Shown here: in pieces, positions 1-12,714 of the stretch
Layout: every line of letters starts with the position of its first letter
How positions within the stretch are numbered: position 1 is the stretch's first letter
Origin: Leptobrachium leishanense
Lineage: Eukaryota; Chordata; Amphibia; Anura; Megophryidae
NCBI GenBank assembly: GCA_009667805.1
Contig: CM019065.1
Coordinates: 15,264,952 to 15,328,951, forward strand
DNA length: 64,000 bases
Reading direction: 5' to 3'
Made by a program: the position numbers and the translations under genes
Notes under the pieces: model-generated
The model's database searches: none
Told to the model about the DNA's origin: nothing
Seen by the model: the letters and a program-made list of their open reading frames with translations, nothing else

Positions 1-2693
1 TGCACATGATTTTAGACACGTGGTCCAGCAAGCATGGACAGGGCCATTACATTTCCTTCACGGCACACTGGGTAGCTCTGACTGCAGCTGGGAGGGATCC
101 AAGATTGGGCTATGTGCTGGAGCTTGTTCATGCACCACGCCTCCAGAAAGCTGCTTGTATGAGGTCTGTCTGCTCCACCAGCTCTTCCTCCTCCTCCTCC
201 TTCTCTGTCTCTGGCGAAGTGGCAGTTAAACCGACGCGTGGCAGGGGCTACGCAATGGCTCAAGCAAAAAGATGCCATACTGTGCTTGAGCTGGTTTGTT
301 TAGGGGACAGGAGCCACACCGGGCCAGAAATTCTGTCAGCTCTGCAGGGGCAGGTGCAGAGATGGTTAACACAACGCCAGCTTGAGCTGGGAATGGTCGT
401 CTGTGATAATGGCAGCAACCTTCTCTCCGCTCTATGCCAGGGTAAATTGACGCATGTACCATGCCTAGCACACGTCCTAAATCTGGTGGTACAGCATTTC
501 CTAACCAGGTACCCAGGGCTGGCAGAGCTTCTCATCCAGGCAAGAAAAGTCTGCAGCCACTTCAGACGGTCATTCCCAGCAAGTGTTCGCCTGGCAGAAA
601 TTCAAAGATAATTCCACCTTCCCACAAACCGTCTGATCTGTGACATGCCCACCAGGTGGTACTCGACATTAGCAATGCTGCAGCGTCTGCACAAGCAGCA
701 GAGAGCCATCAAGGAGTACATGGATGAGTAAGGCACAAGGACAGGTTCAGGTCAACTTGTTTTTTTTTACCCCCGCAGTGGCTGATTATCAAGGATGCAT
801 GCACTGTACTGTCACCATTTAAGGAGGCAACGAGGATGGTGAGCAGGGACAGTGCATGCATCAGTGACACAATTCCTTTAGTGTTCCTGCTGGAGCACAC
901 TCTGCGGGGAATTATAGATGTGGCACTAGAGGCAGAGCAGCGGGAGGAAGAGGAGGACTTCCCTAGCTCTCAAGGCCCCGGTCTTGACGCGAACAGCATT
1001 CCTGTGGGTCCTCAGGTCAGACAGGAGGAGGAGGAATATTTAAGTAGTGGGGCATTGAAGGTGGGGGTTTCCTCAAGGGAGGGTTTTGTGTGCCCAGAAA
1101 CCCAAGGACTGGTACGTGGCTGGGAGGAGGAAGTGCACGATGGGGTCATCCTCATTGACCAGGAAGACTTGGAAGCTAATGCCACCTCCAACCTACGCTG
1201 CATGTTCTCCCTTATCCTGGTAAAGGACCCCAGGATTTGTGCTATCAAGGAGAGCTATCATTACTGGTTGGCAAGCCTTCTTGATCCACGATACAAGGGT
1301 AAAGTTGCAGAGCTTATCCTGCCCGCCCGCACAGAGGGAGCACAGGATGAAACAACTTGAGGACGCTCTAAAGTGACACTTGTGTAACACCTTTACAGGC
1401 CCTGGTAGGTTACCAAGTGATGACACAAGTGCTTCTGAGGCTGCGGATGATCAGAGGATGAGCGGTGAAGGCCGAGGCCGCTTGTCTGATGCCTTTTTAA
1501 ATTTTTTTAGTCCACGACATCCAGGGACAACAAATGTAGGCACCCATTGCCAGCGTCTTCACCATATGGTGCAGGACTACCTAGGGGCAAGGGCAGACCT
1601 GGAAACCTATACAGCAGATCCACTGGCTTTTGATCCACTGGCTTACTGGGTGTTGAGATTGGATCACTCGAAAGAACTTAGCCAATATGCTATGCAGCTA
1701 CTAGGTTGCGCTTCATCCAGCGTGCTTTCTGAAAGGACGTTCAGTGCCGCTGGAGGTTTTGTCACAGACAAAAGAGTGCGTCTGTCCACCAACTCTGTAG
1801 ATCGGCTGATGTTTATAAAAATGAATCAGTCCTGGATCAGCAGCTATTAATCCCCTGATGCTGACGTAACTGAATAGATCGGCGATCTCTTCTGCATTCT
1901 CAAAACCTCCACCACTGCACTCTTCCACAATACCACAAAGGGGTTACGGTGTGAAGGCACTTGCTGCCACAAAAGGCACAATATTTGTGTGCACTGCCAC
2001 TGATGCCTGTACCAGATTCATATCATTTTAATATTGGACCGTAGGGTCCAACCCTGCACTCTTCCACAATACCACAGAGGAGTTATGGTGTGACGGCACC
2101 GACACTGTTGCCGACACTAAAGGCTCAATTTTAAAGCACCTATTGTTACTTTCATCCAAACCCTGCATAAGTTTCACCATAATTTAGCCCAAAAAAATCA
2201 CTAAACTTGTTCTGCGTATCCTAAAATGTCTCCTCTTTTTATACAGGCTGCCGCCCCAAGCAGTTGTTTATGAATAGATTAAAGGAAAACCATTTACCGC
2301 CATTTGAAATGTCTTTTTTTTTGTTTTTAAATGTTTCTATACATCCTACAAATTTGCCACTTCACGGGCAGGTTATGGGGACCTCCTAGGCATGATATTT
2401 GAAGGAATTTTTCGTTTTTATTCTTAACCTTTATTTCATGGAAAACTCACTTTTCCTTTAAAAACATTTTTTTTTTTACTTTTTGTCCTTGTTTCCTGTC
2501 CCCCAGGGCACTACCCAGACCCCCATACACCTTTCATGGCAAATATCTTGCATATATGTCCTCTTGGAGGGCACTCTAAAAATCAACTTTCGAGTCCCAC
2601 TGACTTGCATTGAGTTTGGTTCGTGTTCGAGTTCGAACTCGAACTTTTGAAATTGTTCAAGTTCGAATGCGAACCGAACACGGGGGTGTTTGG
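1..2693 (+). mobile_element. hAT DNA transposon, 3' part (copy 1)
   Basis: The window opens inside a hAT element that closely matches the second copy from about 36,461 onward. It holds the 3' half of the transposase, about one and a half units of the ~137-bp 3' repeat (about 1,925-2,100) and an AT-rich tail ending in TTCGAA palindromes (2,610-2,690). The last dozen bases of the terminal repeat, which should end GGCTCATCCCTA, are missing because the TTCG-rich neighbour starts at 2,694. The 5' half lies outside the window, so no TSD can be read. Confidence 0.85.
6..1850 (+). pseudogene. hAT transposase, C-terminal two thirds, broken
   Basis: Three open pieces (6-611, 836-1360, 1380-1850) belong to one hAT transposase, the enzyme that cuts and re-inserts the element. 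The first has the DTWSSKHG segment around the first catalytic Asp, VVCDNGSN around the second, and the CLAHVLNL (CxxH) motif of the hAT core. A Ser run (about residues 58-66) looks like slippage. The last piece holds the hAT dimerisation region, with YWVLRLDH, SVLSERTFSAAG and RLMFIKMN. A stop follows residue 201 and frames change near 611-836 and 1,360-1,380, so no full protein can be made from this copy. Relative to copy 2 it keeps a ~620-bp core segment that copy 2 has lost. Confidence 0.85.
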
Positions 2694-2959
2694 TAGACTT
2701 GTACACCGATTTTTTTTCGGTTCGGTTCGTTCAGATTTTGTAAATTTTTGTTTCGGCCGATTTCCGTTTTGGTTCAGTTCGTTCCGGTTCGTTTTTCGTA
2801 TCGACTTTTTTTCGTGATTTCGGAAATTTTCGTGTTTTTCGGAACGTCTGTTCTCCTCGTTTCAAAGTGTCTATTCGTTTTGACGTAAACTAATGGTTTT
2901 TCAGATCGGATATTTCTGTCGGTACGATAATTCTGTCGATACGATATTATTGCCATTGA

Positions 2960-3870
2960 GATTTCTCATGCTTTTCAAGAAGGATACATTGAGATTTCTC
3001 TGGTTTCCCGGGAAGGATACATTGAGATTTCTCTGGTTTCCCAGGAAGGATACATTGAGATTTCTCACGTTTTAGGCTAGGGTCAGACGAGCGTGATTTC
3101 TACGGACTGTACGTCCATGCAGTACGGACATCGTCAGTACGGATGACACAGTAGTGGTCACACAGTCCGTTTTTTCACTGAAGTTATTTTTTGACGGATG
3201 TAGGAGGGAAAAATAAATTACAATGAAAAAACATTCTGTCCGTCAAAAATGCTGGACGTATAAATGCAGCCCGTCTGACCACGCTCCATCACTCACACAC
3301 AAAGCTATGCAGACGTTGTGGACGTGGCGCACTCCGCACGTCCGTTCTAGCAGTATTACGTTCTTGCCTAACCTGCGTCCGTTTGCAGCGTCCATCATGC
3401 GTCTGCAGTTCAGTGCGGACGTACTTCATGTGTCAGGCTCCAATGGACTTTCTTTCATGCTATCACGGACGTACTTTTAGGCGCAATCACGGACGTGAAC
3501 ACTACGCTCGTCTGACAGCAGCCTTACAAGAAGGATACATTGAGATTTCTCAGATTTCCCGGTAAGGATACATTGAGATTTCTCATGTTTTACAAGAAGG
3601 ATACCATGAAATTTCTCTGGTTTCCCGGAAAGGATACAATGAGATTTCTCTGGTTTTACAAGAAGGATACATTGAGATTTCTCTGGTTTTACATGAAGGA
3701 TACATTGAGATTTCTCTGGTTTCCCGGGAAGGATACAATGAGATTTCTCTGGTTTTACAAGAAGGATACATTGAGATTTCTCTGGTTTTACATGAAGGAT
3801 ACATTGAGATTTCTCTGGTTTTCCAGGAAGGATACATTGAGATTTCTCTGGTTTTCCAGGAAGGATACAT
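2960..3870. repeat. ~33-bp minisatellite, split by a MITE
   Basis: Units of roughly 30-33 bp built on GAAGGATACATTGAGATTTC plus a variable CTGGTTT(C/T) spacer repeat about 13-14 times (2,960-3,074 and 3,527-3,870). The unit length is close to a multiple of three, which explains open frames on both strands here; they are not genes. The array is cut at 3,075-3,523 by a MITE. Confidence 0.85.
3075..3523. mobile_element. MITE, Harbinger-like type (subfamily beta)
   Basis: Terminal repeats GGCTAGGGTCAGACGAGCG and its approximate complement near CGCTCGTCTGAC...GCC flank a 449-bp non-coding element. The 3-bp duplication TTA stands at 3,072-3,074 and 3,524-3,526. The TTA/TAA target and the absence of coding fit PIF/Harbinger-type MITEs. 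The inside is rich in ACGTCC words. Subfamily beta copies recur at 15,782, 17,078 and 17,579. Confidence 0.75.
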
Positions 3871-4162
3871 TGAGATGGGAATGATACAAAGAAAATTACA
3901 GAATCAGCGATATAACCGAAAAATACGTTGTCCGAAATTACTGAAATGTAACCGAAATCACAAATGGAACAAAAATGATTTTCGATTTTACACATTTCTA
4001 GTCCATTCGAAAATGCCAAAAAGTTTTCGTTTCGGCTCGGAAATTTGTTCGGATCTGCCGTTTTCGGATCTGAAAATTTAAAAAAAAAAAAAAAAAGACG
4101 AATCCGAATGCACGAATCGGGAAATTTCGTGAAAATTCCAAAACCCGAAACGCACATCCCTA

Positions 4163-4410
4163 ATGAACAAACCCCAAGGACATGTGGTTTAAATCCCTAT
4201 TGGCCTGTTAAGTTTCATGCACTGGATTTTAGCTCATTTCTGGGACTTCTATGATGTTTTCCTTTAATATGTATTAAAAGTGCCTTGTATGTTATTTTCG
4301 TCGTAATAAGTTGCATGCTTTCTTTATCGCTATTGTATATGATGTGCTGGAAGGTGTCTAATTGGAAGGTTTTGCACCCACCTTTGTTTTATACTATAGG
4401 GGTTATTCAG
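4163..4410. other. unassigned spacer before the satellite
   Basis: AT-rich sequence between the TTCG-rich element and the 54-bp array. I see no coding frame, terminal repeat or known repeat family in it. Confidence 0.5.
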
Positions 4411-5196
4411 AGAGCAGTGTGTGGATTCATATGCTGCATTAATTATACTGCAGAGAGGTGCTTCCCAGCAGTGTGTGGATTCATATGCTGCATTAATTAT
4501 ACTGCAGAGAGGCGCTTCCCAGCAGTGTGTGGATTCATATGCTGCATTAATTATACCGCAGAGAGGCGCTTCCCAGCAGTGTGTGGATTCATATGCTGCA
4601 TTAATTATACTGCAGAGAGGCGCTTCCCAGCAGTGTGTGGATTCATATGCTGCATTAATTATACAGCAGAGAGGCGCTTCCCAGCAGTGTGTGGATTCAT
4701 ATGCTGCATTAATTATACTGCAGAGAGGGGCTTCCCAGCAGTGTGTGGATTCATATGCTGCATTAATTATACTGCAGAGAGGCGCTTCCCAGCAGTGTGT
4801 GGATTCATATGCTGCATTAATTATACAGCAGAGAGGCGCTTCCCAGCAGTGTGTGGATTCATATGCTGCATTAATTATACTGCAGAGAGGCGCTTCCCAG
4901 CAGTGTGTGGATTCATATGCTGCATTAATTATACTGCAGAGAGGCGCTTCCCAGCAGTGTGTGGATTCATATGCTGCATTAATTATACTGTAGAGAGGCG
5001 CTTCCCAGCAGTGTGTGGATTCATATGCTGCATTAATTATACTGCAGAGAGGCGCTTCCTATCAGTGTGTGGATTCATATGCTGCATTAATTATACTGCA
5101 GAGATGTGCTTCCCAGCAGTGTGTGGATTCATATGCTGCATTATTATACTGCAGAGAGGTGCTTCCCAGCAGTGTGTGGATTCATATGCTGCATTA

Positions 5197-5624
5197 GGCT
5201 AGGGTCAAACGAAAGCATTTTTACACGCAAACGTAAAAAAGTGCGTCCGAACGAATTGACGTATTTTTTCACGGAATGCGCAAAAACGGTCAGACGATGC
5301 GCATTTTTCGTGCGTGATTTCTTTCGGATCGTCAATAAAACTCTTTTTGCGTCTGGACGTTATGTAGGCTGGACATTAGCAGTGTCTGACATCTCCTAAT
5401 CACGCAAACACACCGCTATGCCGCAGCTGCGCACTCTGTACGTCCGTACTAGCGGTTCGGCGTTCTCGAAAAATTGCGTTCGTTTTCCACTTGCGTTGCG
5501 CGGCCGGACTTTCGTGCGACCGTACTTCGTATATTGGCCGTCATTGCCCATCATTTGCTGCTAGTGCGGACGTAATTATGTGCGCCAGAACGCACGTTAA
5601 AAGTGCGCTGGTCTGACCCCAGCC
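5197..5624. mobile_element. MITE in satellite, copy 1 (subfamily alpha)
   Basis: A 428-bp element with ends GGCTAGGGTCA and TGACCCCAGCC flanked by TTA (5,194-5,196; 5,625-5,627). It interrupts a satellite unit inside GCATTAATTAT. The interior, with GTGCGTCCGAACGAATTGAC and TTTTTTCACGGA near the left end, matches the copies at 7,894 and 62,643 in the same orientation. Non-coding. Confidence 0.85.
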
Positions 5625-6493
5625 TTAATCATACTGTAGAGAGGTGCTTCCCAGCAGTGTGTGGATTCATATGCTGCATTAATGATACTGCAGAGAGGCG
5701 CTTCCCAGCAAGGTGTGGATTCATATGCTGCATTAATGATACTGCAGAGAGGTGCTTCCCAGCAGTGTGTGAATTCATATGCTGCATTAATTATACTGCA
5801 GAGAGGCGCTTCCCAGCAGTGTGTGGATTCATATGCTGCATTAATTATACTGCAGAGAGGCGCTTCCCAGCAGTGTGTGGATTCATATGCTGCATTAATT
5901 ATACTGTAGAGAGGCGCTTCCCAGCAGTGTGTGAATTCATATGCTACATTAATTATACTGCAGAGAGGCGCTTCCCAGCAAGGTGTGGATTCATATACTG
6001 CATTAATTATACTGCAGAGAGGTGCTTCCCAGCAGTGTGTGGATTCATATGCTGCATTAATTATACTGCAGAGATGTGCTTCCCTAGCAGTGTGTGGATT
6101 CATATGCTGCATTAATTATACTGCAGAGAGGTGCCTCCCAGGAGTGTGTGGATTCATATGCTGCATTAATTATACTGCAGAGAGGTGCTTCCCAGCAGTG
6201 TGTGGATTCATATGCTGCATTAATTATACTGCAGAGATGTGCTTCCCTAGCAGTGTGTGGATTCATATGCTGCATTAATTATACTGCAGAGAGGTGCTTC
6301 CCAGCAGTGTGTGGATTCATATGCTGCATTAATTATACTGCAGAGAGGTGCTTCCCAGCAGTGTGTGGATTCATAAGCTGCATTAATTATACGGCAGAGA
6401 GGTGCTTCCCAGCAGTGTATGGATTCATAAGCTGCATTAATTATACGGCAGAGAGGTGCCTCCCAGCATTGTGTGGATTCATATGCTGCATTA

Positions 6494-6919
6494 GGCTAGG
6501 GTCAGACTGAGGCAGTGCGAACGCGCGTGCAGCCGCACTTAATCACGGCCGCGCTAGCGGCAGATGCCGGGCAATGACGGCCAATATACGAAGTACGGTC
6601 GCACAAAAGTGCGGCCGCGCAACGCAAGCGGCAAACAAACGCATTTTTTCGAGAACGTGAAACCTCTAGTACTGACGTACAGAGTGCGCTGCGTCCGCTA
6701 GCGGCGTGTGTGCGTGATTAGGAGACGTCAGACGCTGCTAATGTCCGGCCAACATAACGTCCAGACCCAAAAAGTGTTTTATTGATGATCCGTACAAAAT
6801 CACGGATGAAACTGCGCATCGTATGACCGCTATTGCGTATTCCGTGAAAAAATACGTCCATTCGTTCGAACGCACTTTTTCACGGACAACGTGAAAAATG
6901 CGTTAGTCTGACCCTAGCC
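6494..6919. mobile_element. MITE in satellite, copy 2, inverted (subfamily alpha)
   Basis: A 426-bp element with ends GGCTAGGGTCAGAC and GTCTGACCCTAGCC. Its interior is the reverse complement of copies 1 and 3. The left TTA stands at 6,491-6,493; the right junction reads TAAATTATAC where the unit would give TTAATTATAC. It interrupts the satellite at the same unit position as the other two copies. Confidence 0.85.
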
Positions 6920-7893
6920 TAAATTATACTGCAGAGAGGTGCTTCCCAGCAGTGTGTGGATTCATATGCTGCATTAATTATACTGCAGAGAGGTGCTTCC
7001 CAGCAGTGTATGGATTCATAAGCTGCATTAATTATACTGCAGAGAGGTGCTTCCCAGCAGTGTGTGGATTCATAAGCTGCATTAATTATACCGCAGAGAG
7101 GTACTTCCCGCAGTGTGTGAATTCATATGCTGCATTAATTATACTGCAGAGATGTGCTTCCCTAGCAGTGTGTGGATTCATATGCTGCATTAATTATACT
7201 GCAGAGAGACGCTTCCCAGCAGTGTGTGGATTCATATGCTGCATTAATTATACTGCAGAGATGTGCTTCCCTAGCAGTGTGTGGATTCATATGCTGCATT
7301 AATTCTACTGCAGAGAGGCGCTTCCCAGCAGTGTGTGGATTCATATGCTGCATTAATTATACCGCAGAGAGGTGCTTCCCAGCAGTGTGTGGATTCATAT
7401 GCTGCATTAATTATACTGCAGAGAGGTGCTTCCCAGCAGTGTGCGGATTCATATGCTGCATTTATTATTCTGCAGAGAGGTGCTTCCCAGCAGTGTGTGG
7501 ATTCATATGCTGCATTAATTATACTGCAGAGAGGTGCTTCCCAGCAGTGTGTGGATTCATATGCTGCATTAATTATACTGCAGAGAGGTGCTTCCCAGCA
7601 GTGTGTGGATTCATATGCTGCATTAATTATACGGCAGAGAGGCGCTTCCCAGCAGTGTGTGGATTCATATGCTGCATTAATTCTACTGCAGAGAGGTGTT
7701 TCCCAGCAGTGTGTGGATTCATATACTGCATTAATTATACTGCAGAGAGGTACTTTCCCTCAGTGTGCGGATTCATATGCTGCATTAAATTTACTGCAGA
7801 GGCGCTTCCCAGCAGTGTGTGGATTCATATGCTGCATTAATTATACTGCAGAGAGGCGCTTCCCTGTAGTGTGTGGATTCATATGCTGCATTA

Positions 7894-8319
7894 GGCTAGG
7901 GTCAGACTAACGCATTTTTCGTGTTGTGCGTGAAAAAGTGCGTTCGAACGAATGGACGTATTTTTTCACGGAATACGCAATAGCGGTCATACGATACGCA
8001 GTTTCATCCGTGATTTAGTACGGATCATCAATAAAACACTTTTTGCATCTGGACGTTATGTTGGCCGGACATTAGCAGCGTCTGATGTCTCCTAATCAAA
8101 CATACATGCCGCTAGCGGACGCAGCGCACTATGTACGTCAGTACAAGCGGTATCACGTTCTCGAAAAAATACGTTCGTTTGCCACTTGCGTTGCGCAGCC
8201 GCACTTTTGTGCGGCCGTTCTTCGTATGCTGCCCGGCATTGGACGTCATTTGCTGCTAGCACGGCCGTGATTTAGTGCTGCTAAACGCACGTTAATACTG
8301 CGTTAGTCTGACCCCAGCC
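7894..8319. mobile_element. MITE in satellite, copy 3 (subfamily alpha)
   Basis: A 426-bp element with ends GGCTAGGGTCAGAC and GTCTGACCCCAGCC, oriented like copy 1. The left TTA is at 7,891-7,893 and the right junction is TAAATTATAC, as in copy 2. The short open frame inside it (8,085-8,270) has no recognisable product. Confidence 0.85.
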
Positions 8320-10532
8320 TAAATTATACTGCAGAGAGGCGCTTCCCAGCAGTGTGTGGATTCATAAGCAGCATTAATTATACTGCAGAGAGGCGCTTCC
8401 CAGCAGTGTGTGGATTCATATGCTGCATTAATTATACTGCAGAGAGGCGCTTCCCAGCAGTGTGTAGATTCATATGCTGCATTAATTATACTGCAGAGAG
8501 GCGCTTCCCAGCAGTGTGTGGATTCATATGCTGCATTAATTATACTGCAGAGAGGCGCTTCCCAGTAGTGTGTAGATTCATATGCTGCATTAATTATACT
8601 GCAGAGAGGCGCTTCCCAGCAGTGTGTGGATTCATATGCTGCATTAATTATACTGCAGAGAGGCGCTTCCCAGCAGTGTGTGGATTCATATGCTGCATTA
8701 ATTATACTGCAGAGAGGCGCTTCCCAGCAGTGTGTGGATTCATATGCTGCATTAATTATACCACAGAGAGGCGCTCCCAGCAGTGTGTGGATTCATATGC
8801 TGCATTAATTATACCGCAGAGAGGCGCTTCCCAGCAGTGTGCGGATTCATATGCAGCATTAATTATACTGCAGAGAGGCGCTTCCCAGCAGTGTGTGGAT
8901 TCATATACTGCAGTAATTATACCGCTGAGAGGTGCTTCCCAGCAGTGTGTGGATTCATATGCAGCATTAATTATACTGCAGAGAGGTGCTTCCCAGCAGT
9001 GTGTGGATTCATATGCTGCATTAATTATACCGCAGAGAGGTGCTTCCCTGCAGTGTGTGGATTCATATGCTGCATTAATTATACTGCAGAGAGGCGCTTC
9101 CCAGCAGTGTGTGGATTCATATACTGCATTAATTATACTGCAGAGAGGTGCTTTCCAGCAGTGTGCGGATTCAGATGCTGCATTAATTATACTGCAGAGA
9201 GGTGCTTCCCAGCAGTGTGTGGATTCATATGCTGCATTAATTATACTGCAGAGAGGTGCTTTCCAGCAGTGTGCGGATTCATATGCTGCATTAATTATAC
9301 TGCAGAGAGGCGCTTCCCAGCAGTGTGTGGATTCATATACTGCATTAATTATACTGCAGAGAGGTGCTTCCCAGCAGTGTGTGGATTCATATGCTGCATT
9401 AATTATACTGCAGAGAGGCGCTTTCCAGCAGTGTGTGGTTTCATATGCTGCATTAATTATACTGCAGAGAGGTGCTTTCCAGCAGTGTGTGGAATCATAT
9501 GCTGCATTAATTATACTGCAGAGAGGCACTTCCCAGCAGTGTGTGGATTCATATGCTGCATTAATTATACTGCAGAGAGGTGCTTTCCCAGCAGTGTGCG
9601 GATTCATATGCTGCATTAATTATACTGCAGAGAGAGGCACTTCCCAGCAGTGTGTGGATTCATATGCTGCATTAATTATACTGCAGAGAGGCACTTCCCA
9701 GCAGGTGTGGATTCATATGCTGCATTAATTATACTGCAGAGAGGTGCTTTCCAGCAGTGTGTGGATTCATATGCTGCATTAATTATACTGCAGAGAGGCA
9801 CTTCCCAGCAGTGTGTGGATTCATATGCTGCATTAATTATACTGCAGAGAGGTGCTCCCAGCAGTGTGTGGATTCATATGCTGCATTAATTATACTGCAG
9901 AGAGGCGCTTCCCAGCAGTGTGTGGATTCATATGCTGCATTAATTATACTGCAGAGAGGTGCTTTCCAGCAGTGTGCGGATTCATATGCTGCATTAATTA
10001 TACTGCAGAGAGGCGCTTCCCAGCAGTGTGTGGATTCATATGCTGCATTAATTATACTGCAGAGAGGTGCTTCCCAGCAGTGTGTGGATTCATATGCTGC
10101 ATTAATTATACTGCAGAGGCGCTTCCCCACAGTGTGCGGATTCATATGCTGCATTAATTTTACTGCAGATAGGTACTTTCCCTCAGTGTGCGGATTCATA
10201 TGCTGCATTAATTATACTGCAGAGGCGCTTCCCCATAGTGTGCGGATTCATATGCTTCATTAATTATACGGCAGAGAGACGCTTCCCAGCAGTGTGTGGA
10301 TTCATATGCTGCATTAATTATACTGCAGAGGCGCTTCCCCACAGTGTGCGGATTCATATGCTGCATTAATTATACTGCAGAGAGGCGCTTCCCAGCAGTG
10401 TGTGGATTCATATGCTGCATTAATTATACTGCAGAGAGGCGCTTCCCAGCAGTGTGCGGATTCATATGCTGCATTAATTATACTGCATATAGGTACTTCC
10501 CTAGCAATGTGCGGATTCATATGCTGCATTAA

Positions 10533-10785
10533 ACTTTGTTTTGGATCATTTCGTTCTGGTTTGTATCATTTCAGATCATTTAGTTACTTTTTTTTCAATT
10601 CGGATCATTTCAGATCGATTTCTTTTCGCATCGAATCATTTTAGATTGTGACGCAGTTCGTTATTTTTGGATCAATTTGAAATTTTGGCCGGCCATTTTT
10701 CGTTTCGGAAATGCATCCGAAATAGCGAAAATGGAAATCTCGGACGAAAACGACGTTTGGATGAAACAAAATGCACATGCCTAGT
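10533..10785. mobile_element. fragment of the TTCG-rich element family
   Basis: Directly after the last satellite unit lies sequence with repeated GGATCATTTC/TTCGG words that ends ATGCACATGCCTA. It resembles the right end of the element at 2,694-4,162. No opposite end is visible left of the satellite, so the array may have replaced or grown inside such an element; this is inference. Confidence 0.4.
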
Positions 10786-11454
10786 GAGTATTGGGCGGGA
10801 GGGAGCTGCAAAGTCATGATGTGTGGGGAACGTCCTCTGCATACAGCAGGGACACATGAGAACGTCCCCCCTCACATTATCTGCAACGAAAGGGTTAGAA
10901 GTAATAGAGGGAGGAATTGCCTAAAAAATTACAAAAAGGTGTTCTAAAAAATATCTAAAAGTTTTTTTGCTGAAAATGAAAATAATAAATTCTTTAAAAA
11001 AAAATAAAAAAAAAAATGATATTCTGTTTTTGTGTTGAATCTTATGAGATTCGCCTGTTTAACCATTTCCCGCAGCAGGGCGCACTGTACCATCAGCCTT
11101 AACAGTTGGCGCGTGTCATTGGCTGCGGTGGGACTGCCTGAACTCTGGACGTTCACCTTCAGCCAGTGACACGCAGCATGTCAGCTTTGTAGGCGGGCCG
11201 GAGGAGGGACTCACCGTAGCAGCAGGTGGCATTAAAGCCTTCCCGCCTGGCACAATCCTCCCAGCAGTTAAAACTGTTTAACCCAAGGGTTAAACCTGTA
11301 GAACTGAATCACCGAAAATCAGAGCATTTCGCCGACACTTCGGTGCAGTTTCAGTGTTCTTTGAATATATTAACCCTTACTTCTCTATGGGAGTGTTACA
11401 CTCTTGCTGAGCAGCGAACTGCACCAGATTTTGCCGTCAATTCGCCAGTATTTG
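10786..11454. other. unassigned intergenic sequence
   Basis: Contains an A-rich stretch (10,990-11,020) and moderately GC-balanced sequence. No coding frame of recognisable family and no paired repeats. The segment before 11,472 is the old target of the LINE insertion; its continuation is at 15,554. Confidence 0.5.
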
Positions 11455-12714
11455 GACAATTGGCAGCTTTGATGTAAAATGATTTTTATTGAATTAAACA
11501 TGTTGAGACATCACTCGGAGGGCGAGAGAGAAAACAAGGTAGGTATTCCGCATTAAACAATAATGAAATAGAGGAGATAACAGGTAATATGTGTGATGAA
11601 GTCGAAAATGGATCTCCACGCAAACATTACAGGGTTGGGGACCTATGCATCGAACGTACAATATGCCTTGCCCGTCATGAGTGAGTGCAAAATATATACA
11701 TAAACCGAATAAAAATATATATAACCAAAAAGCACGAATCAAAAATCAGAATAAGAAGGACAAAACAACCAGTTTAGACAAATCATATAAAATTGTAGGA
11801 GAAAAAAAACCACAAACAAAAAAAACACCATTTATCACCAGGGGACCACATCCTTATACCTCGCGGCTCCATCTCGGGTTTGGGGACATGACGTAGAAGT
11901 AATCTCGGCGTCAGTACGAGTAGCAGCTATCGCATCCCGTCCCGCCCGCTTGTGCTTAGTTTTCTGATTTTCAAATTCTGTCCGCCAATGCCAAGTCTGA
12001 AAGTATTTATCGAACTCATGCTCTAGTGTATAATGCAGTTCCTCTAGTTCCCTAATATGGTCAACTCTAGTAATCTACTCGAGAACAGTCGGGGGGTCCG
12101 GTTGCTTACAGTATTTTGGTATTAGTGCTCTAGCAGCATTAAGTAGGTGGATCGCCAAGGACCTAGTGTAACTAGAGGCTGAAAGCGGGACTACGTGTAG
12201 GAGGGCATCCTGTGGAGTAAAAGGCAGGTCCAGAGAGGTAATATCTTTAATGTAAAACCAGATTACTTCCCAATAGGACGTGAGTACCGGACAGTCCCAC
12301 CATAAATGTAAATAAGTACCCCATGCCTTCCGGCATCTCCATCAATCGGGGGAGATGGCATGTAGGCAGCATGGGGTCAAGTACCATCTCAATATCAGTT
12401 TATAGTTAGTCTCCTGGATGGCAAGGGCCCTAGAGGAATGGAATGTAATCTGGAAAACCGACGACCATTCGTCTTCAGTTAACCGAGTCGAAAGTTCTGC
12501 CGACCATTTCAATACATAGATTGGCAGACCCTCAAATTGGGTCGTTAGAAGCATCATGTATACGGTCGAAAGTAAGTGAGGGGGTGGAGGGTCAGTAGTG
12601 CAGAGTTTTTCGAAGGGTGTCAGAGCAGAAGTTGTAGGGGAAGGAGGTTTAATTATGGAGTGGGTAATAAAATGTCGCACTTGCAGATAGGTAAGTGTCA
12701 TGGAGCTGATGTAA

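Larger units (their letters stand above)
2694..4162. mobile_element. TTCG-rich DNA element with internal minisatellite (unclassified)
   Basis: Both ends are dense in TTCGG/CCGAA words in opposite orientation (2,700-2,830; 3,950-4,150). The left end reads TAGACTTGTACACCG and the right end, reversed, TAGGGATGTGCGTTTCG, so the termini are only loosely inverted. The middle is a minisatellite interrupted by a MITE, followed by a poly-A run at 4,079-4,096. No transposase frame is present. A related end lies at 10,533-10,785. I cannot assign a superfamily or define a target duplication. Confidence 0.4.
4411..10532. repeat. 54-bp satellite array, ~90 units in four blocks
   Basis: A 54-bp unit (contains GTGTGTGGATTCATATGCTG and GCATTAATTATACTGCAGAG) repeats head to tail over about 4.84 kb once three MITEs are subtracted. 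Blocks are 4,411-5,196, 5,625-6,493, 6,920-7,893 and 8,320-10,532. Adjacent units differ at few positions, for example GGCGCTT versus GGTGCTT. The 54-bp period is 18 codons, so frames stay open for hundreds of codons; in one frame the unit reads CGFICCINYTAERRFPAV. The same sequence is open in other frames and on the minus strand, and 1-bp indels merely swap frames, so I treat this as a satellite, not a protein. Confidence 0.95.

Noticed and set aside
728..778. Possible 51-nt intron in the hAT transposase (GTAAGG...CCCCGCAG)
   Set aside because: Joining at these sites gives a stop in the next codons, copy 2 lacks the AG and is open through the segment, and the length is below usual vertebrate introns.
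4411..5196. CRISPR-like direct repeats
   Set aside because: Units are contiguous with no unique spacers, and the context is a eukaryotic transposon landscape.
8352..9728. 458-codon frame with 18-residue repeats
   Set aside because: It is the 54-bp satellite; the same DNA is open in other frames and on the minus strand, and frame changes occur at indels without loss of openness.
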